Source: Scilla litardierei (Eukaryota; Streptophyta; Magnoliopsida; Asparagales; Asparagaceae). From it: DNA of 64,000 bases. The stretch lies in the NCBI GenBank assembly GCA_030789695.1, contig CM061139.1, positions 105,808,837 through 105,872,836 on the forward strand. Reading direction: 5' to 3'. Both the position numbers and the translations under genes were made by a program. The notes below the pieces were generated by a model. That model saw nothing but the letters and a program-made list of their open reading frames with translations, had not been told where the DNA came from and made no database searches. Below are positions 14,001 to 24,660 of this stretch, piece after piece (within the stretch, counting starts at the first letter, position 1; each line of letters opens with the position of its first letter).

Positions 14001-17000
14001 ATGTTATCCTCAGAAAGCATGGATAATAAAAAAATAATTATACTCTGAAACCTTATAGGGTGATACTGGAAAGATAATGTTGAAGTTGCATATTTAACTA
14101 AGACCTTCGTCTCCACCAAAAAAGAGCTTCACCTTTAAATTTATATTAGCACATCAAAACTTATTTTCTTCGGTTAGATCATGACATTAAGAAAAAAATC
14201 TTTAAAGGACTCATATTTTTCATAACACCAATATCTGTGTAATCTGTCAAAAAGTAGGTAAGTCACAATAGTTCATATGCTCAATTTTCATAAATTTACA
14301 AGCATCCAGATGATGATATGTATTAAAATATACCTTAAATAACTAAAAATACATCCAAAATATGTAGTGACTCGAACTGACTTGCATCTATCTCACATGG
14401 CTTAAAATCAGTCGGACAATAACTTCAAAATCATCAAAATAGCCAATTCGAAATAGCTGAAAATCCATAAAATTCTTAGAAATTAAAAAAGGTACTATAT
14501 CAGGCCGAAATTTAGAGACAAATTTTGAGAAAATACCAAGATATACGGTAGCAACAGCTCAGTCAACAACTTGATCCATGTCGTTGATCGATCAACATCG
14601 TGTTGGCTTAAGTCAGCTCAAGCAGCTTGATCTCCGACCGTGTCAACTCAACCAGCTCAATCTAGAGACATGTTGATGGCTTGGCTCAATGTCAAAAATG
14701 ACTTGACGAAGCCACTGCAGCACGACAGTGCTAATCACGAATTTGATAATTTTGTATTGCCACTCTTCACTGGAGTTGCAGTGTTGGGAAAGGATGACAA
14801 AGCTTCACGATTTTTTGTTGGGACCATTCGATGACAAAGTTTAGGATGTAGTTATCGGAGATATGCGATAATAGCATTGACACTGGTTGCAGGATCAGAC
14901 TGTTGTGGTAGTGAGGTCATCTGGGATCGACAACCGAAGATGAAAGGAGAAGGCATTGTTGATGGTAGCAACTGAATATGGTTTCAGGTTTTGATTTTGG
15001 TGTAGGGTTATGATTTAAGGGGCGGGTTAAGCTAAGGGAGATGAACCGTAACTTTTGTGTTTCTATTTTTGCAAATATAAAACTAACTCACTTTTTTGTC
15101 TAGCCATGAAGAAAAAGATAATGAAGAAGAAAAGGAAATGATGAGAGATCTATAGGAAGATTTTGAATTTTGGCTCTCATACTAACTTGTTACATGACGG
15201 AAAGGGAAAAGGATTATGGTGGGGAAATTATGAAAAAAAAATCTAATCAGGTACTCGGATAGAATTCTAGACCTCATATCTTGAAGATCAGATGATCATG
15301 AACTTCAAAGCTTCACATGTAAAGAATTTTTCGAACATCACACACACGCAACCAACCCACTATCGCACATCTCATGCTCAAGATTATAAGTGACAAACAA
15401 AATTTACCCAACTCTAAATTTTTATTCATTCTTTCTTTAAAAAAATAAAACATGTCTTGAGGTGCATGCACACGCACACATATATGCTTACAACTTAAAA
15501 TAAACTATACACAAGTGATATGGGACTAAACTGAAATAGTAAGTTACTAAAACAAAAAGGATTCAAAAATCTAAAAAGATTCAAATAAATAAAAAATTCA
15601 AAAAAGACCTAAAGACCAAACTGACTCAACTATTATTAAAAGACTAATCTGAATCCAAATTGGATCAGATGGATCCCCATCAAATGTTGAAGTTGTTCTT
15701 TATCTTGAGGATTCATGATGATTTAAGGAGGTTTCTTGGATTCAAAGTGTTTTAATATGTTATTGGGAATAAAATAGAAATGGAAGGAAAAAATTTCGAA
15801 GGAGATCGAGGAAAGAGGGTAATTAAGGTCATAGAGGGAAGGTGTCGACAGATTTAGAGGTAGAACTACAAGGCACAGGTTCAGCGCGTTAAAGACGATA
15901 GACAATACGAGCATAAATTATAAATACATACTTTCCTAATGAAATCAACAATTTCAAAAAGCATTCTATGGATATTAACAATAACTTAATGGTTAGGATT
16001 TTGGGGAAGTATTACCAAAATAGGCCAGATTACGAGGGGGTATGTCGGCGGATTTTACAATATGGTAAAACTCCTAAAACATCAACTACAGATTGCAATG
16101 ACGCTACCGACACTCGCTCACACTTCTCGCTCCTTTACGGTTGTGTGTGTGCACCGCATCCTTTTCGTACGGGTTTTTTTCCCGTCCCGTGCACTTTGTG
16201 CACGGGTTATTTCTAATACCCAATCTGAGAAAGATGAACGAAAATATACCTCATATCCCGCACCCATAAGAATTACACCCAAGTCCTGAATAGATGCTCG
16301 CGGTAGAGAGTCTGAAAACTCCTGCTTCCGAATTGACTCAGCTGAGTGCTTGAAAGACCACCTGCATCATAAAAAAACTTTATTCAAACAGAAAAACATC
16401 ATATCAACTCCCCAAAAGGTAAACACATAATCGAATCCAACATAAACCTTCTAGCAACTTTCACCATCGGAATCTGCGTAGTATATGTACATGCCATCAG
16501 GGATGCCGCGAGCAGAACCAGCATGCCCAAAAACACAGGAGACGTGAACATGTGATCGAATCCAAGCCCAAGAATCCATCTCCATGAGAAAATCCCAAGA
16601 AATGAATTTTCTTCTGGGTACTTCTGGAAATAGTAATCAGGAGCTTCCCCCTGATCTATAACCGTAGCTTCATATATTTGACAACAAAAAAGTAAGAAAT
16701 TATCAAACAATTCAACTACAAATTTGAATTTTATGAACGTACCCAGAGCCATGAGAGCTGCAATGGTGAACATTTCCCCGATTGCCAGCAGGAGGTTAGA
16801 GAGCACCGCAAGAACTCTCTTCGGCAGTCTCTTGAAGAAGCCCGGGAGTGCAAGTTCGCCAATTTTGCCATTGCCATTTCCGATCTTCTCTAGATCTGAT
16901 AAGGGCGGTGGCTGTGAGGAATCGAAGAGGACGATCTCCTTCTTCTTGTTCTTCTTCTTGTCGGTTAGGGTTTTGGGTTTGTTGTCTTGAGGAGCTCGAA

Positions 17001-17094
17001 GCTGAGACTTGAAGTGTGGATTATGGATTCTGGTTAGGGTTTTCGAGGGGTTTAAGGGAGAGAGATATGCGAGTTGGAATGTGAGGGAGAACAT
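2548..17094 (-). CDS. CCS1: CCS1, plastid cytochrome c biogenesis protein (ResB/Ccs1 family), eight exons
   Basis: Ccs1 works with CcsA in System II cytochrome c maturation, delivering heme to apocytochromes f and c6 on the lumen side of thylakoids. Coding exons on the minus strand are 17094-16743, 16667-16448, 16361-16250, 4117-3845, 3562-3297, 3198-3042, 2890-2807 and 2688-2548. All junctions are GT-AG and phases match, giving 534 residues. Residues 1 to about 60 are basic and Ser/Thr-containing, like a transit peptide. Probable membrane segments lie near 95-117, 159-181, 246-266 and 465-482. Family-typical stretches include [56 protein letters not shown] (H252), [33 protein letters not shown] and [10 protein letters not shown]. 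The start at 17094 puts a transit-like peptide first; an in-frame ATG at 17268 would lengthen it. No inactivating lesion is visible. Intron 3 is unusually large because of transposons. Confidence 0.93.
2807..2890 (-). CDS. CCS1: CCS1 exon 7
   Basis: Residues 461-488, covering the last membrane segment (Y-A-G-F-G-A-L-M-L) and ending S-H-S-Q. The acceptor is TTGCAG| and the donor CACAG|GTGATA. Confidence 0.92.
3042..3198 (-). CDS. CCS1: CCS1 exon 6
   Basis: Completes residue 408 and encodes 409-460, including [20 protein letters not shown] and [13 protein letters not shown]. The donor is CTCAAG|GTGATT. Confidence 0.93.
3297..3562 (-). CDS. CCS1: CCS1 exon 5
   Basis: Residues 320-407 plus two bases. 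Contains [20 protein letters not shown] and the lumenal-domain motif TIYQTDW. The donor is GGGAT|GTATGT. Confidence 0.93.
3845..4117 (-). CDS. CCS1: CCS1 exon 4
   Basis: Residues 229-319, starting V-F-V-K-G-P-S and containing the third membrane segment and RFAPIGVH. The acceptor TGTAG| follows the 12.1-kb intron 3. The donor is GAG|GTAATC. Confidence 0.93.
4588..4612. repeat. 25-nt poly-C tract
   Basis: Uninterrupted C25 on the plus strand, so G25 in the CCS1 pre-mRNA, about 470 nt upstream of the exon 4 acceptor. An A-rich, C-interrupted stretch follows on the plus strand. Confidence 0.9.
4898..5024. repeat. duplicated 47-bp segment flanking a G-rich run
   Basis: Copies at 4898-4944 and 4978-5024 differ at only a few bases. 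Between them is a G-rich run and a short (GT)n. Confidence 0.85.
5051..5085. repeat. 35-nt poly-C tract
   Basis: Uninterrupted C35 preceded by CCCCA repeats. On the CCS1 sense strand it is a G-run able to form quadruplexes. Homopolymer length is error-prone in assemblies. Confidence 0.9.
6780..7135 (+). repeat. dispersed repeat, copy 1
   Basis: Shares a run of collinear motifs with 15325-15685: ACATCAC, CATGCTCAAGATT, TATTCATTC, CTTACAACTTAAAA, TTACTAAA and CAAATTGGATCA. The copies are roughly 70-80 % alike by eye, in the same orientation, and non-coding. The family is unknown. Confidence 0.65.
8385..8418 (+). promoter_or_regulatory. LTR palindrome with paired TGACG/CGTCA motifs
   Basis: CTCTAAGAAACGTCA (8385-8399) and its exact reverse complement (8404-8418) are separated by TTAG. 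The inner parts form an as-1-like pair of TGACG boxes, 12 bp upstream of the TATA box. An identical copy is in the 3' LTR. A regulatory role is inference. Confidence 0.6.
8430..8436 (+). promoter_or_regulatory. TATA box of the Copia LTR
   Basis: TATAAAA in the context CACTATAAAAGGG, in the expected U3 position of the LTR. Confidence 0.7.
8766..8777 (+). other. primer binding site complementary to initiator tRNA-Met
   Basis: TGGTATCAGAGC lies four bases after the 5' LTR, the usual plant Copia primer site. Confidence 0.95.
8877..12905 (+). CDS. Copia gag-pol polyprotein with one internal TGA
   Basis: A single frame of 1,343 codons runs from ATG 8877 to TGA 12905, broken only by TGA at 9222-9224 (codon 116, in the gag capsid region). 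It encodes a UBN2-type gag, a CX2CX4HX4C zinc knuckle ([14 protein letters not shown], residues 236-249), protease with VVDTAAS (Asp near 301), GAG-pre-integrase motif WHQRLGHMS, integrase with SDNGGEY, reverse transcriptase with YVDDM (near 1022), and RNase H with YTDSDMAG and STTEAEY. DTAAS in the protease is normal for Tnt1-type elements. The premature TGA could be real or a sequencing error. Otherwise the element looks able to encode a full polyprotein, in line with its near-identical LTRs. Confidence 0.93.
12926..12937 (+). other. polypurine tract of the Copia element
   Basis: GGAGGGGGAGAA directly before the 3' LTR. Confidence 0.9.
12938..13386 (+). repeat. 3' LTR of the intronic Copia element
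   Basis: 449 bp, one T longer than the 5' LTR and otherwise apparently identical. Confidence 0.93.
13392..15324. other. intron 3 remainder 3' of the Copia element
   Basis: AT-rich with no coding capacity. 13410-13690 is loosely repetitive in GGCTCA/CTCAG words, and 14550-14680 has repeated CAGCTCA/TCAACTC words. I recognise no element. Confidence 0.4.
15325..15685 (+). repeat. dispersed repeat, copy 2
   Basis: Diverged direct copy of 6780-7135, on the other side of the Copia insertion, with the same motif order. Confidence 0.65.
16186..16216 (+). mobile_element. Helitron-like 3' terminus (hairpin plus CTAA)
   Basis: A 9-bp stem CCCGTGCAC / GTGCACGGG (16186-16194, 16198-16206) with a TTT loop is followed after six bases by CTAA and then T. 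This matches the Helitron 3' rule of a GC-rich hairpin 10-12 nt before CTRR and a host T. The matching 5' TC end is not identified, so element length is unknown. It ends 33 bp from the CCS1 exon 3 donor. Confidence 0.55.
16250..16361 (-). CDS. CCS1: CCS1 exon 3 (112 nt)
   Basis: Completes Arg191 and encodes residues 192-228, including [20 protein letters not shown]. It is too short to be obvious as an ORF but bridges exons 2 and 4 exactly. The acceptor is TGCAG| at 16362 and the donor GAG|GTATAT at 16249. Confidence 0.93.
16448..16667 (-). CDS. CCS1: CCS1 exon 2
   Basis: Encodes residues 118-190 and two bases of Arg191, including [17 protein letters not shown] and the second membrane segment ending at ACTYTTQIP. 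The donor is AG|GTTTATG at 16447. Confidence 0.92.
16743..17094 (-). CDS. CCS1: CCS1 exon 1 (start, transit peptide, first membrane segment)
   Basis: Residues 1-117 plus one base. The Lys-rich segment near residues 40-52 precedes the first hydrophobic segment. The donor lies at 16742-16741, giving a short 75-nt intron 1. A second possible acceptor 12 nt further in would also keep frame but would drop the A-T-V-I stretch, so I preferred the longer exon 2. Confidence 0.88.
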
Positions 17095-17349
17095 TTTGAG
17101 AGGGTTTGAGAGAGAGATTGAAGATGGAAAAATGGCGGTGGCTTCATCGGTGAACACAAAAAAGGAGGGAAGTTTGTACTCTTCCTTTGGATAAGGTGCT
17201 TTTTGTGGAATTGGCAACGTTTGATACCTGGGAGTTACTTTGTGAACCGACCCTTTTGCCAAGCGCACCGTTCAATTTTTTATCCGCATGTCACTCCGCA
17301 TGTCCGTAAGTTTTTGAAAATTTTTTTTTTACTCTGTACGTATACCGAA
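17095..17349 (-). promoter_or_regulatory. probable CCS1 5' flank and leader
   Basis: 255 bp between the CCS1 start and the end of a Copia LTR. The part next to the ATG is CT-rich (CTCTCTCTC), like a plant leader. No clear TATA box was found, so any promoter here is inferred from position. Confidence 0.4.
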
Positions 17350-17822
17350 TGTATTGAAAATGTTCTTATTGTTATGACAGTGCCGGCTACTGAACATGTA
17401 GCCCTCTATTTTATAGAAAACAATTACATAATGGGTGGATACCCTAAACCCTATTGGGCTCCACTTGGGCCTACAAAAGCCCGTTCATAACACTTTCTAT
17501 TATACATCCATTGTTGTAAGCTTGGTATATGAATGCTTCGGGATCCATATAGCTTATCAGGTCATGAGGATATGAATACTTCTGGATCCTAAGTTAGGAG
17601 GTCTTGCCTCGCTAAAACCTTTGGCTATTGAAAACCCAGTAGGAAAAACCAATAGCGAAGGGAAAAGAGTGCAAGTCTCCTTAACTTCCCATGATCGGTG
17701 GATGTTACCATGGGTGGATGCTACTGGATCCAGAGTTGGTGTGGTTGCCTCGTTAAAAACTTTGGCTATGGAAAATCCAGTGGAAAAAATCAATAGCTAA
17801 TGGAAAAGAGTACAACACAACA
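17350..17822 (-). repeat. 3' LTR of a minus-strand Copia relic
   Basis: On the minus strand it starts TGTTGTG after the purine-rich AGTGGGAGTTAA and ends CAATACA. It contains two roughly 110-bp direct repeats (about 17575-17690 and 17700-17815) with the CTCTTTTCC...GGTTTTTCC...AACGAGGCAA pattern common in plant Copia LTRs. CTATAAAATAG lies at 17406-17416 as a TATA candidate. The LTR ends 255 bp upstream of the CCS1 start, on the same strand. Confidence 0.75.
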
Positions 17823-18148
17823 TTAACTCCCACTGCTGTGTCAGGCTTATAAGTCTTTCAACTGTCTCATCCCAATTCATATTACAAGTTTTCTAAAGGT
17901 ACAACGAGGTAGTGCCTTAGTAAATAGATCTGCTAGGTTGTGCCTTAGTAAATAGATTTGTCAGGTTGTTGCAAGACTGGATCTGATGGATGTTGATCGG
18001 TCTGTCTTCTTTTTGTTTATGCGTCCACAAAAGCATGGGGGAAATGTGCTTCGTCATATCACCTTTGATGTAGCCACCTCATAGTTAAGCTATGCATGCT
18101 GCATTGTCTTTGTACATGGTGGTTGGTTCAAGGTCGTCCGTCTTCAGA
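17823..18148 (-). pseudogene. Copia RNase H C-terminal remnant (left part)
   Basis: Frameshifted and stop-containing minus-strand translation retains DNAACIA-like, KGD-TKHISP-like and NNLTNLFTKA-like words from the end of Copia RNase H. It continues the fragment at 27782-28148 once the inserted LTR element is set aside. Confidence 0.75.
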
Positions 18149-18153
18149 CCGGT

Positions 18154-21100
18154 TGTCACGCCCCGCTTCCCTAATATGGAAGGCGAGACGTGAGGAGGTC
18201 CGCTCAGACGTGGAGCTGTGAAGCTACAGTCTGATAAGCGTCTGTAAAAATTTCAAACGATAGCGGGTCCTTTGCATTGCGACGAAACAATAACAATAAT
18301 AATAAAGCAGATAAAAGAACATCCACCAACAACATCCAGAAATTATTCTAACATCACTGAGCAGTCACAAAAGTATAAGTCTGAACAAAAGGCCTAAAGT
18401 ATTGCCGAAACAAAAGTAAAGAGAGTCACCGGCTGAGACTAAGGGTAGGACTGGAATCCTTGAACTGAACGTCAGCAACCTGTCGTCCTCTGCAACTAAG
18501 TAAGGCTCAAAAACTGACATGTGACACCCAAAGAGAAAAGGGCACATGTCAGCAAAAGTCTCCCAAAGAAAACGGGGAACTTTTGTGCAATGATACAAAT
18601 AACAAAAGACGACTAGCCGTTCTAAAATAATGCAATATGTTGAAATGACATTTAAGAATGCAACATTTAAAGATGACATGATGGCATACATTACGAGAAA
18701 ATTAATTCACAATCACGATCACTATCCTATCACATTGTGCACAGGGTTATCCCCTTACAGCTAAAGGAGCGGATCAGGCATCCTTCTATGCTGCGTGGCA
18801 GCTTAACCCTACCCCTCAACGTGTATCGAGCCAGGGTTTCCCAAGTACATCAGCTCGCTTCTGGATCACGAGCCAGGAAGTGTTTTTGGCATAGGGTTGT
18901 GCCCGCAAAAGCAGGTGCCTAGCCTCAATCATTACAATAGGTGTAGCGTGCGCTACTCAATCACGATGAACATTAGATGCATGCAATGACATGGCAATGA
19001 ACAGATAATTTGCGTACCGTTAATTGAAATTAAACATGGCATGGTAATATGAATGCAAGCATGATTAAAGTGTCGGATCTAGCTTAGTTGTCAAGCTAGA
19101 TCTAAAAGTGTCATCTAGGCAGCTATCATTTCACTGCCCAGTCTTTTTTACACTACTGTACAAAACGGCCTAAGACGTGGCCTAAACAGAAAGCTGGCAA
19201 GTATCACTTGCCTGAAAAACAACCAAGTCACGATCCTGATCAATCAGTCCGAGTCTACCTATGTGCTCAGTTCACAGTCCAGCCTACAGTCCCAATTTTA
19301 TTATCTTGATTAGTGAGTTACAAAATTATCGGAAGCTATGATTTTTAAGTTGATTAACAGGCATGGTGTGGGGTTCCTATGGATGGAGACTTACCTCAAC
19401 ACGACGCGAGAGCTACTCTGACGTCGGGTAGCGACGTCAGGGGTTGGATTCCGGTTTCGCGATCAGTACGGAACGACGTGTTCTCTGCCAATAAAATACG
19501 TGCACGAATAAGTTTATGACGACTGCTAGAATAATTAGACAAGTCCTAAAACGTCTAATGACCCAATTTTAATTAAGTTTTCTGCCCTACGGTGGGTGAC
19601 ACATCAATATTGACGATCTTAAATTATTAACATGGTAATTACGCCACGCAGCTAGTACGAAAATACACCACAAATATTATTAAGCAACCCAGGCTACAAG
19701 TTAACTAGAGGTTGTGTACGAGTTATCTACCCCACAGGTTACAAGTCAACAACAAAATAGAACGTTACTAGCATGCAACACCTTAACATTAAATTACTAA
19801 CTAGATGACCAGGGTTATCTTATTGTTCATATCCTAACATATTGCTCTTAAAACACTGGATAACTTGTACTAACCGCAGCAAGGGAGACATCTACAAAGC
19901 TTTCGGGAGTTGCCACGAAACGCCAGCGGCGGACAGAGGCTAGAGAGACGTCGTAGCAGCGTGAAGGAAGTCGTCGACAATCCGAGGGGCAGGCGCATGT
20001 CGCTGCCGCGCGAGGGAGGATAGTTGCGGCTGTCGGGGCCTAGATAGCGGCGTCGGCGGCTGTCAGCAGATAGGGCAGCGCTTGGCAGCGCCGTGGGCAC
20101 CTCCGGGCGGTGCTGCAGGGTTACTGCGGCGCTGCAGTTGCTGCCAGCGGCATAGGGCGAGGTTGATGCTCCTGGGGAGATCCGGCGAGTTTAGTTGGGG
20201 TACTGGTCGAAGAGAGAGGCTAGAGGGGGTCAGCGGAGACCGCCGTCGCGGCCTGGCAGCGCCACAGCCGTGACAGCACCGGGCGCTGCTGTGGACAGCG
20301 CTCGAGCACGGTCGTCAGCGCCGGGGAAGGGTCCCGTCGGCGTCTACAGGTGGGAACAGGCGGGGTCGCCAGGAATCAGGTCGGAGGGGGTTCGACGACG
20401 AGTAAGGGCGGAGATCGCGGGGCTGTTGCAAAGTCGAAACAAGAAGAGACGGCGGCGCTTCGTTTTGGCTGGGAGGAAACTTATAAGTCCTAGGTTTTAA
20501 TTGAAAGGGCTAGGTCTAGATGAATGCAAGCACGTGAGGGGCACGGTTGTGTGTTGTGTCTTAGGGCTTGTTAGTAAGAGTAGTAGGCAGGGGCTAGAGA
20601 TGTCCTTGGGTTAATATTATAAGAGCTAGCAGGTGATGAATTGGGCACATGAGGACAGGCCTGAGGTTTATTTATATACGGGAATAAGGAGAGAGAGATG
20701 ACAGTAAGTTGTAAAATATTGGTAGGGTTTATATTTTAAGTTTCCTATTACAAAAATTTGGGTGTGGGGTTGCCAAGTGTTGGGTGTGTGTGTATGATGG
20801 TGGGCCTATGGTAAAAACAGGCTAAGTCAACATAATTTGGTTGTATATTATTATAAAAAATATTAGGGAAAAGCAACTAAGTGAACTTAGAGTTAAATCA
20901 ATAATTAAATTGGGAAAATAGTGAAAGTGGGTCAAACGAGGCTCTAAAATCGTAAGATAAATACTGGGGTGACCGCACCGACGAGAGAAACAAAACAAAG
21001 AAGACGGATCACAAATTCGATGACGGAAAACGAAACTAAAAATAAAAAGGCCTCACGACAAGAATGAAAATCGCGACATCTCATCAAACAAAGTCAAATC

Positions 21101-21277
21101 GTGGGAGAACGACCTGTGAAATGACGTTTCAAAATAATTCCACAATTTAAAACTCTTCGAGAGGGTCACAACGGCATATCACACTATAGGGTTCGGATAC
21201 AAACAAGGTCTAAAATATATACGTGCACGAACAAAAGTACGGCACGTACAACGTACGATCGAAAACAGACCGTGACA
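18154..21277 (-). repeat. LTR (3' LTR in element orientation) of the LARD-like element
   Basis: A GC-rich block at 19870-20480 and open frames there are compositional and match the equivalent block of the other LTR. On the minus strand a decayed peptide around EPYLVAEDD echoes an acidic peptide in the related solo LTR. Confidence 0.88.
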
Positions 21278-21290
21278 TCCTACCCACCTT
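21278..21290 (-). other. polypurine tract of the LARD-like element
   Basis: AAGGTGGGTAGGA on the minus strand, directly before TGTCACGG, a typical Del/Tekay layout. Confidence 0.75.
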
Positions 21291-24200
21291 AGAATAAAGT
21301 CCGTCCTCAGACTTTCTACTATAAATATATCTAGTCATCCTAGTAGCTACCCCAATCATATTCCATTATAATTCAATCAGATATAATCACTAAAAGGGCT
21401 TATCTATGTATTAGTTAGTCAAACATTAATACTACAACTAGGTAAGTACATATGCACATTTTATTCTCATACTCATCATAGACGGTCAAAATTCATATAC
21501 ATACTTCAATCATTCCAGTAGTCACGTACATCCCCGATATAGATATCACACACTATCACATAACCAAGTCTCCCATACTTACATGTAAATAATTTCACAC
21601 TAGCAAGTACAATCATAGCACTCACGTATATATAACTACCTATGAACGAACAAATATGGATATACTACTCCCTATATTTCCTAGTATACATCCAACACCA
21701 AACAGATCAACACTTATAATCAAACCATACCATTATTATATCAGGTTTACTATATCTAATATACATTCACCACTACTATAATTTCACAAAGATATAATTA
21801 TTCAAATGCACGCAAATATTTCACCATATATTCACATCACATACTGTCCTATAACTATATTCAAGACACACCACATATACCATAGTCACAAATACCTCTA
21901 ACTAAGCACACACTTACCCGTGCACGGTGCACGTCCGTACACGCTAATATACCATTCATACACACCTCTCATACCACTATATACTTAGCACAACAACACA
22001 CCTAGTTTAGCTAACAGACATACCTCAAACATGGAAAACCTTAGTACTTAACTATACCACATGACCAACACTTATAACTATAATAAGGTATAGTCACCCA
22101 CAATCATGTGCGTAACACAACCAGACACAAATAATCCTATCACTATACATACATCATCCATCGTTACATTCATAGCACTACACGCAATCCACAGACATAT
22201 GTAACAATATACTTAGAGTATACCCACTCAAGCTAGAGTGAGACTCAAAACCCATATCAGAATACTCTATATACATAACACGATACTTATACCTGCACCA
22301 ACACAACACTCCAATATATATATATATATCTACAACATAACCACATACATACCATAATATCAATCACCCTTAATATTTAGTCAGGTAACCCCCACATTGT
22401 TCAATCACTTTACATACCATAATAATATTACAAACATCAACACGTGTATACAATTGAATACATCATCCTAAGCAAGCATACTTCGTAAGTCACATATAAT
22501 ACGCACACCATAGAAATTTACCTATAATTAGTATACTAACACGAATACTTATCCATGCATAGTTAGACATACCATAATCGTGTATACATCACGATATACA
22601 CGCACACGCACAAAATCCCGTAACGGCAAGCTATACCAAACAAAATAATAACCCTATTATCATCCGTATATCACCCATATACTCATGTAGCAATACATAA
22701 CTACTTACGTCTAAGCACAATACATATCTACGTACGAGTATATACTCACGCGTACTAACATATAGGTCATATAATAGGCCTACTCATTTAACTATAAGTA
22801 CACCTATTATCATTACACCTATCATGCACACGACTTACTAATTTATATATATATCCAGCATTTACAAGTATCTTCAAACTACATACTCAACTTACCGATA
22901 TTCCAACACAAATCCCTAAGTGGTATAGCTATCCGCACATGTATAATAACACCACCTTATATACAACTTCACACATATATCACGAATAACATTGATTATA
23001 CATACATAATACAAGAGTCAATTATTAATATCCTAAGGGTAGCACGCTCATACGGGTCTATACACTCTACATATATGCATACACCACCACGACATCACAA
23101 CTTATACTAATGGGCCCACCCAACTATACTAAGGTTGACACAGGCAACGACACGCACTAATGGCTAAACAATAGGAAAGAAACCGAAGCCAAAAGCGTAA
23201 CGAAGGAAAGATCGGAAAGCACGAGTTCAGATAGGACGAAGATAAGGAGACAGCTTGGTTAGGTGAATCAGTGGTATAATTGTGAAGGTTTAAGTGGGAA
23301 AAGAAAGATGTAATGATACTCTTATAGGATACATAAAAATAGTGTGTAAAAGATATGAGTTAAAATACGAAGAGTACAAAAACGGTCGCACCTCAAAAGT
23401 TGGAGTACTCTTATGCATAGAAAAATATTGGTGATCGATAAAATGAGTTATTCGAAATAAGTTTGAGTTGTATATACATAATAAGAGCAAATGTTTTATT
23501 GGCTTATCGAAAATCATTATAAGAAGGAAGTAAAACATTTACAAGAGCATTAAGGATATATGTTAGAAAATATTATACGACAGTAATTTAATAATTTCAG
23601 CAAAAGTTTCGAAATTCAATGAATGAATTTAGGTCAACTGGGAAATGTTAGCTCATGCTAAATGTTTTCAAAGTCTTTAAACTGGGGAGAAATTTAAAAT
23701 AAATAATATTGAAAATACTTTTAGAGGAACCAGGATTTGCCAAAAGAAACGGATTTATACAAAAATTTTGGAGTACGAGTACGACGAATCTAGAACTGAT
23801 ATATAAAAAGTAATTGAAGTTCTATTTAGCTTGGAAAAATATTCTAAAGTATGTATGGTAAGCGGTTAAAATAAAATTCGTAGTTTAGAAAAATGGTATA
23901 TCCAATTATCAAAATGGTAATAAAGTTCTTAAACCGAAATGCGAAAGCATCAGCTAGAAAATAGTTACAAGATAGTAATTAAAATTACAACCAATAGACT
24001 TCAACATCTACGAAGGAAATTTTTACTCAATCGAAAAGTGAGGAATTAAGTATATAAGAAGAGGGGTTTAAAACAACAATTAAACTGAGCGAAAAATTTT
24101 AATAAGAGAAAAAAAATCGAAATTAACTTTGGAAGAATCAAGATCGGCAACTGAGAAGATTCGAAAGATTAACGATGATCGTCAAGAAGCGATCACTTGT

Positions 24201-24660
24201 ATCGAGAGCAAAGATTATGATCGCGTGATGAATACGCCTAGGATATGATTCATGGAAGGCTACGATGGGATTTCAACTGTCGATAACACAGAGTGTAATG
24301 ATCGGGGAAATGATAGAACCAGGGGTTCTAAGAGTAACAAGATTACGTTCTGCTGGGCCTGAAATTGTCGGACTCAATCGAACGGATAAAAGAGAAGCTC
24401 TATAAGTCTAATATGGTCAGGTCTGGGTGAGAGACTGTCAAGGCAACCTAAGACGAGTACAGCTTAATCTTGACGAAGGCTCTAACTATCAAAACTGGAT
24501 ATCTACCTAAGTCTTCCTACCATCTAGACATGAAAATGTTCAGATTAGACTTAATCATGACTTGGATGTTCCGAATATTTAATTGGATGGTGTTTATCAT
24601 TATTGTTGTTCCGATATTTTGCGGATACAAAAAGGACCTGCATGGGCCACCAACAAAACC
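21291..24660 (-). other. non-coding interior with strongly skewed strand composition
   Basis: 21290 to about 23140 is conspicuously G-poor on the plus strand, made of CATATA, CACTA and ACCATA words. From about 23150 to 24450 the plus strand becomes purine-rich and C-poor. There are no supportable genes. Confidence 0.7.

Larger units (their letters stand above)
4118..16249 (-). other. CCS1 intron 3, about 12.1 kb, filled with transposable elements
   Basis: Bounded by donor GT at 16249-16248 and acceptor AG at 4119-4118 on the minus strand. It contains two poly-C tracts, a short duplicated segment, a diverged dispersed repeat, an intact-looking Copia element in the opposite orientation, and a Helitron-like end 33 bp from the donor. 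Two diverged copies of an AT-rich segment also lie near 5230-5390 and 5480-5615. The remaining sequence (5640-8300 and 13392-16185) is AT-rich and shows no supportable gene. Confidence 0.88.

Noticed and set aside
16399..17268. 289-codon single-exon gene
   Set aside because: It is CCS1 exons 1 and 2 read through the 75-nt intron 1, plus an upstream extension. The intron-derived residues do not fit the family.
20082..20500. GC-rich open frames, repeated at 26588-27020
   Set aside because: They lie in both LTRs of the LARD-like element, differ in frame and length between copies, and have no start context or homology.
21909..21930. possible Helitron hairpin (CGTGCACGGTGCACG)
   Set aside because: No CTRR motif lies 10-12 bases away on either strand.
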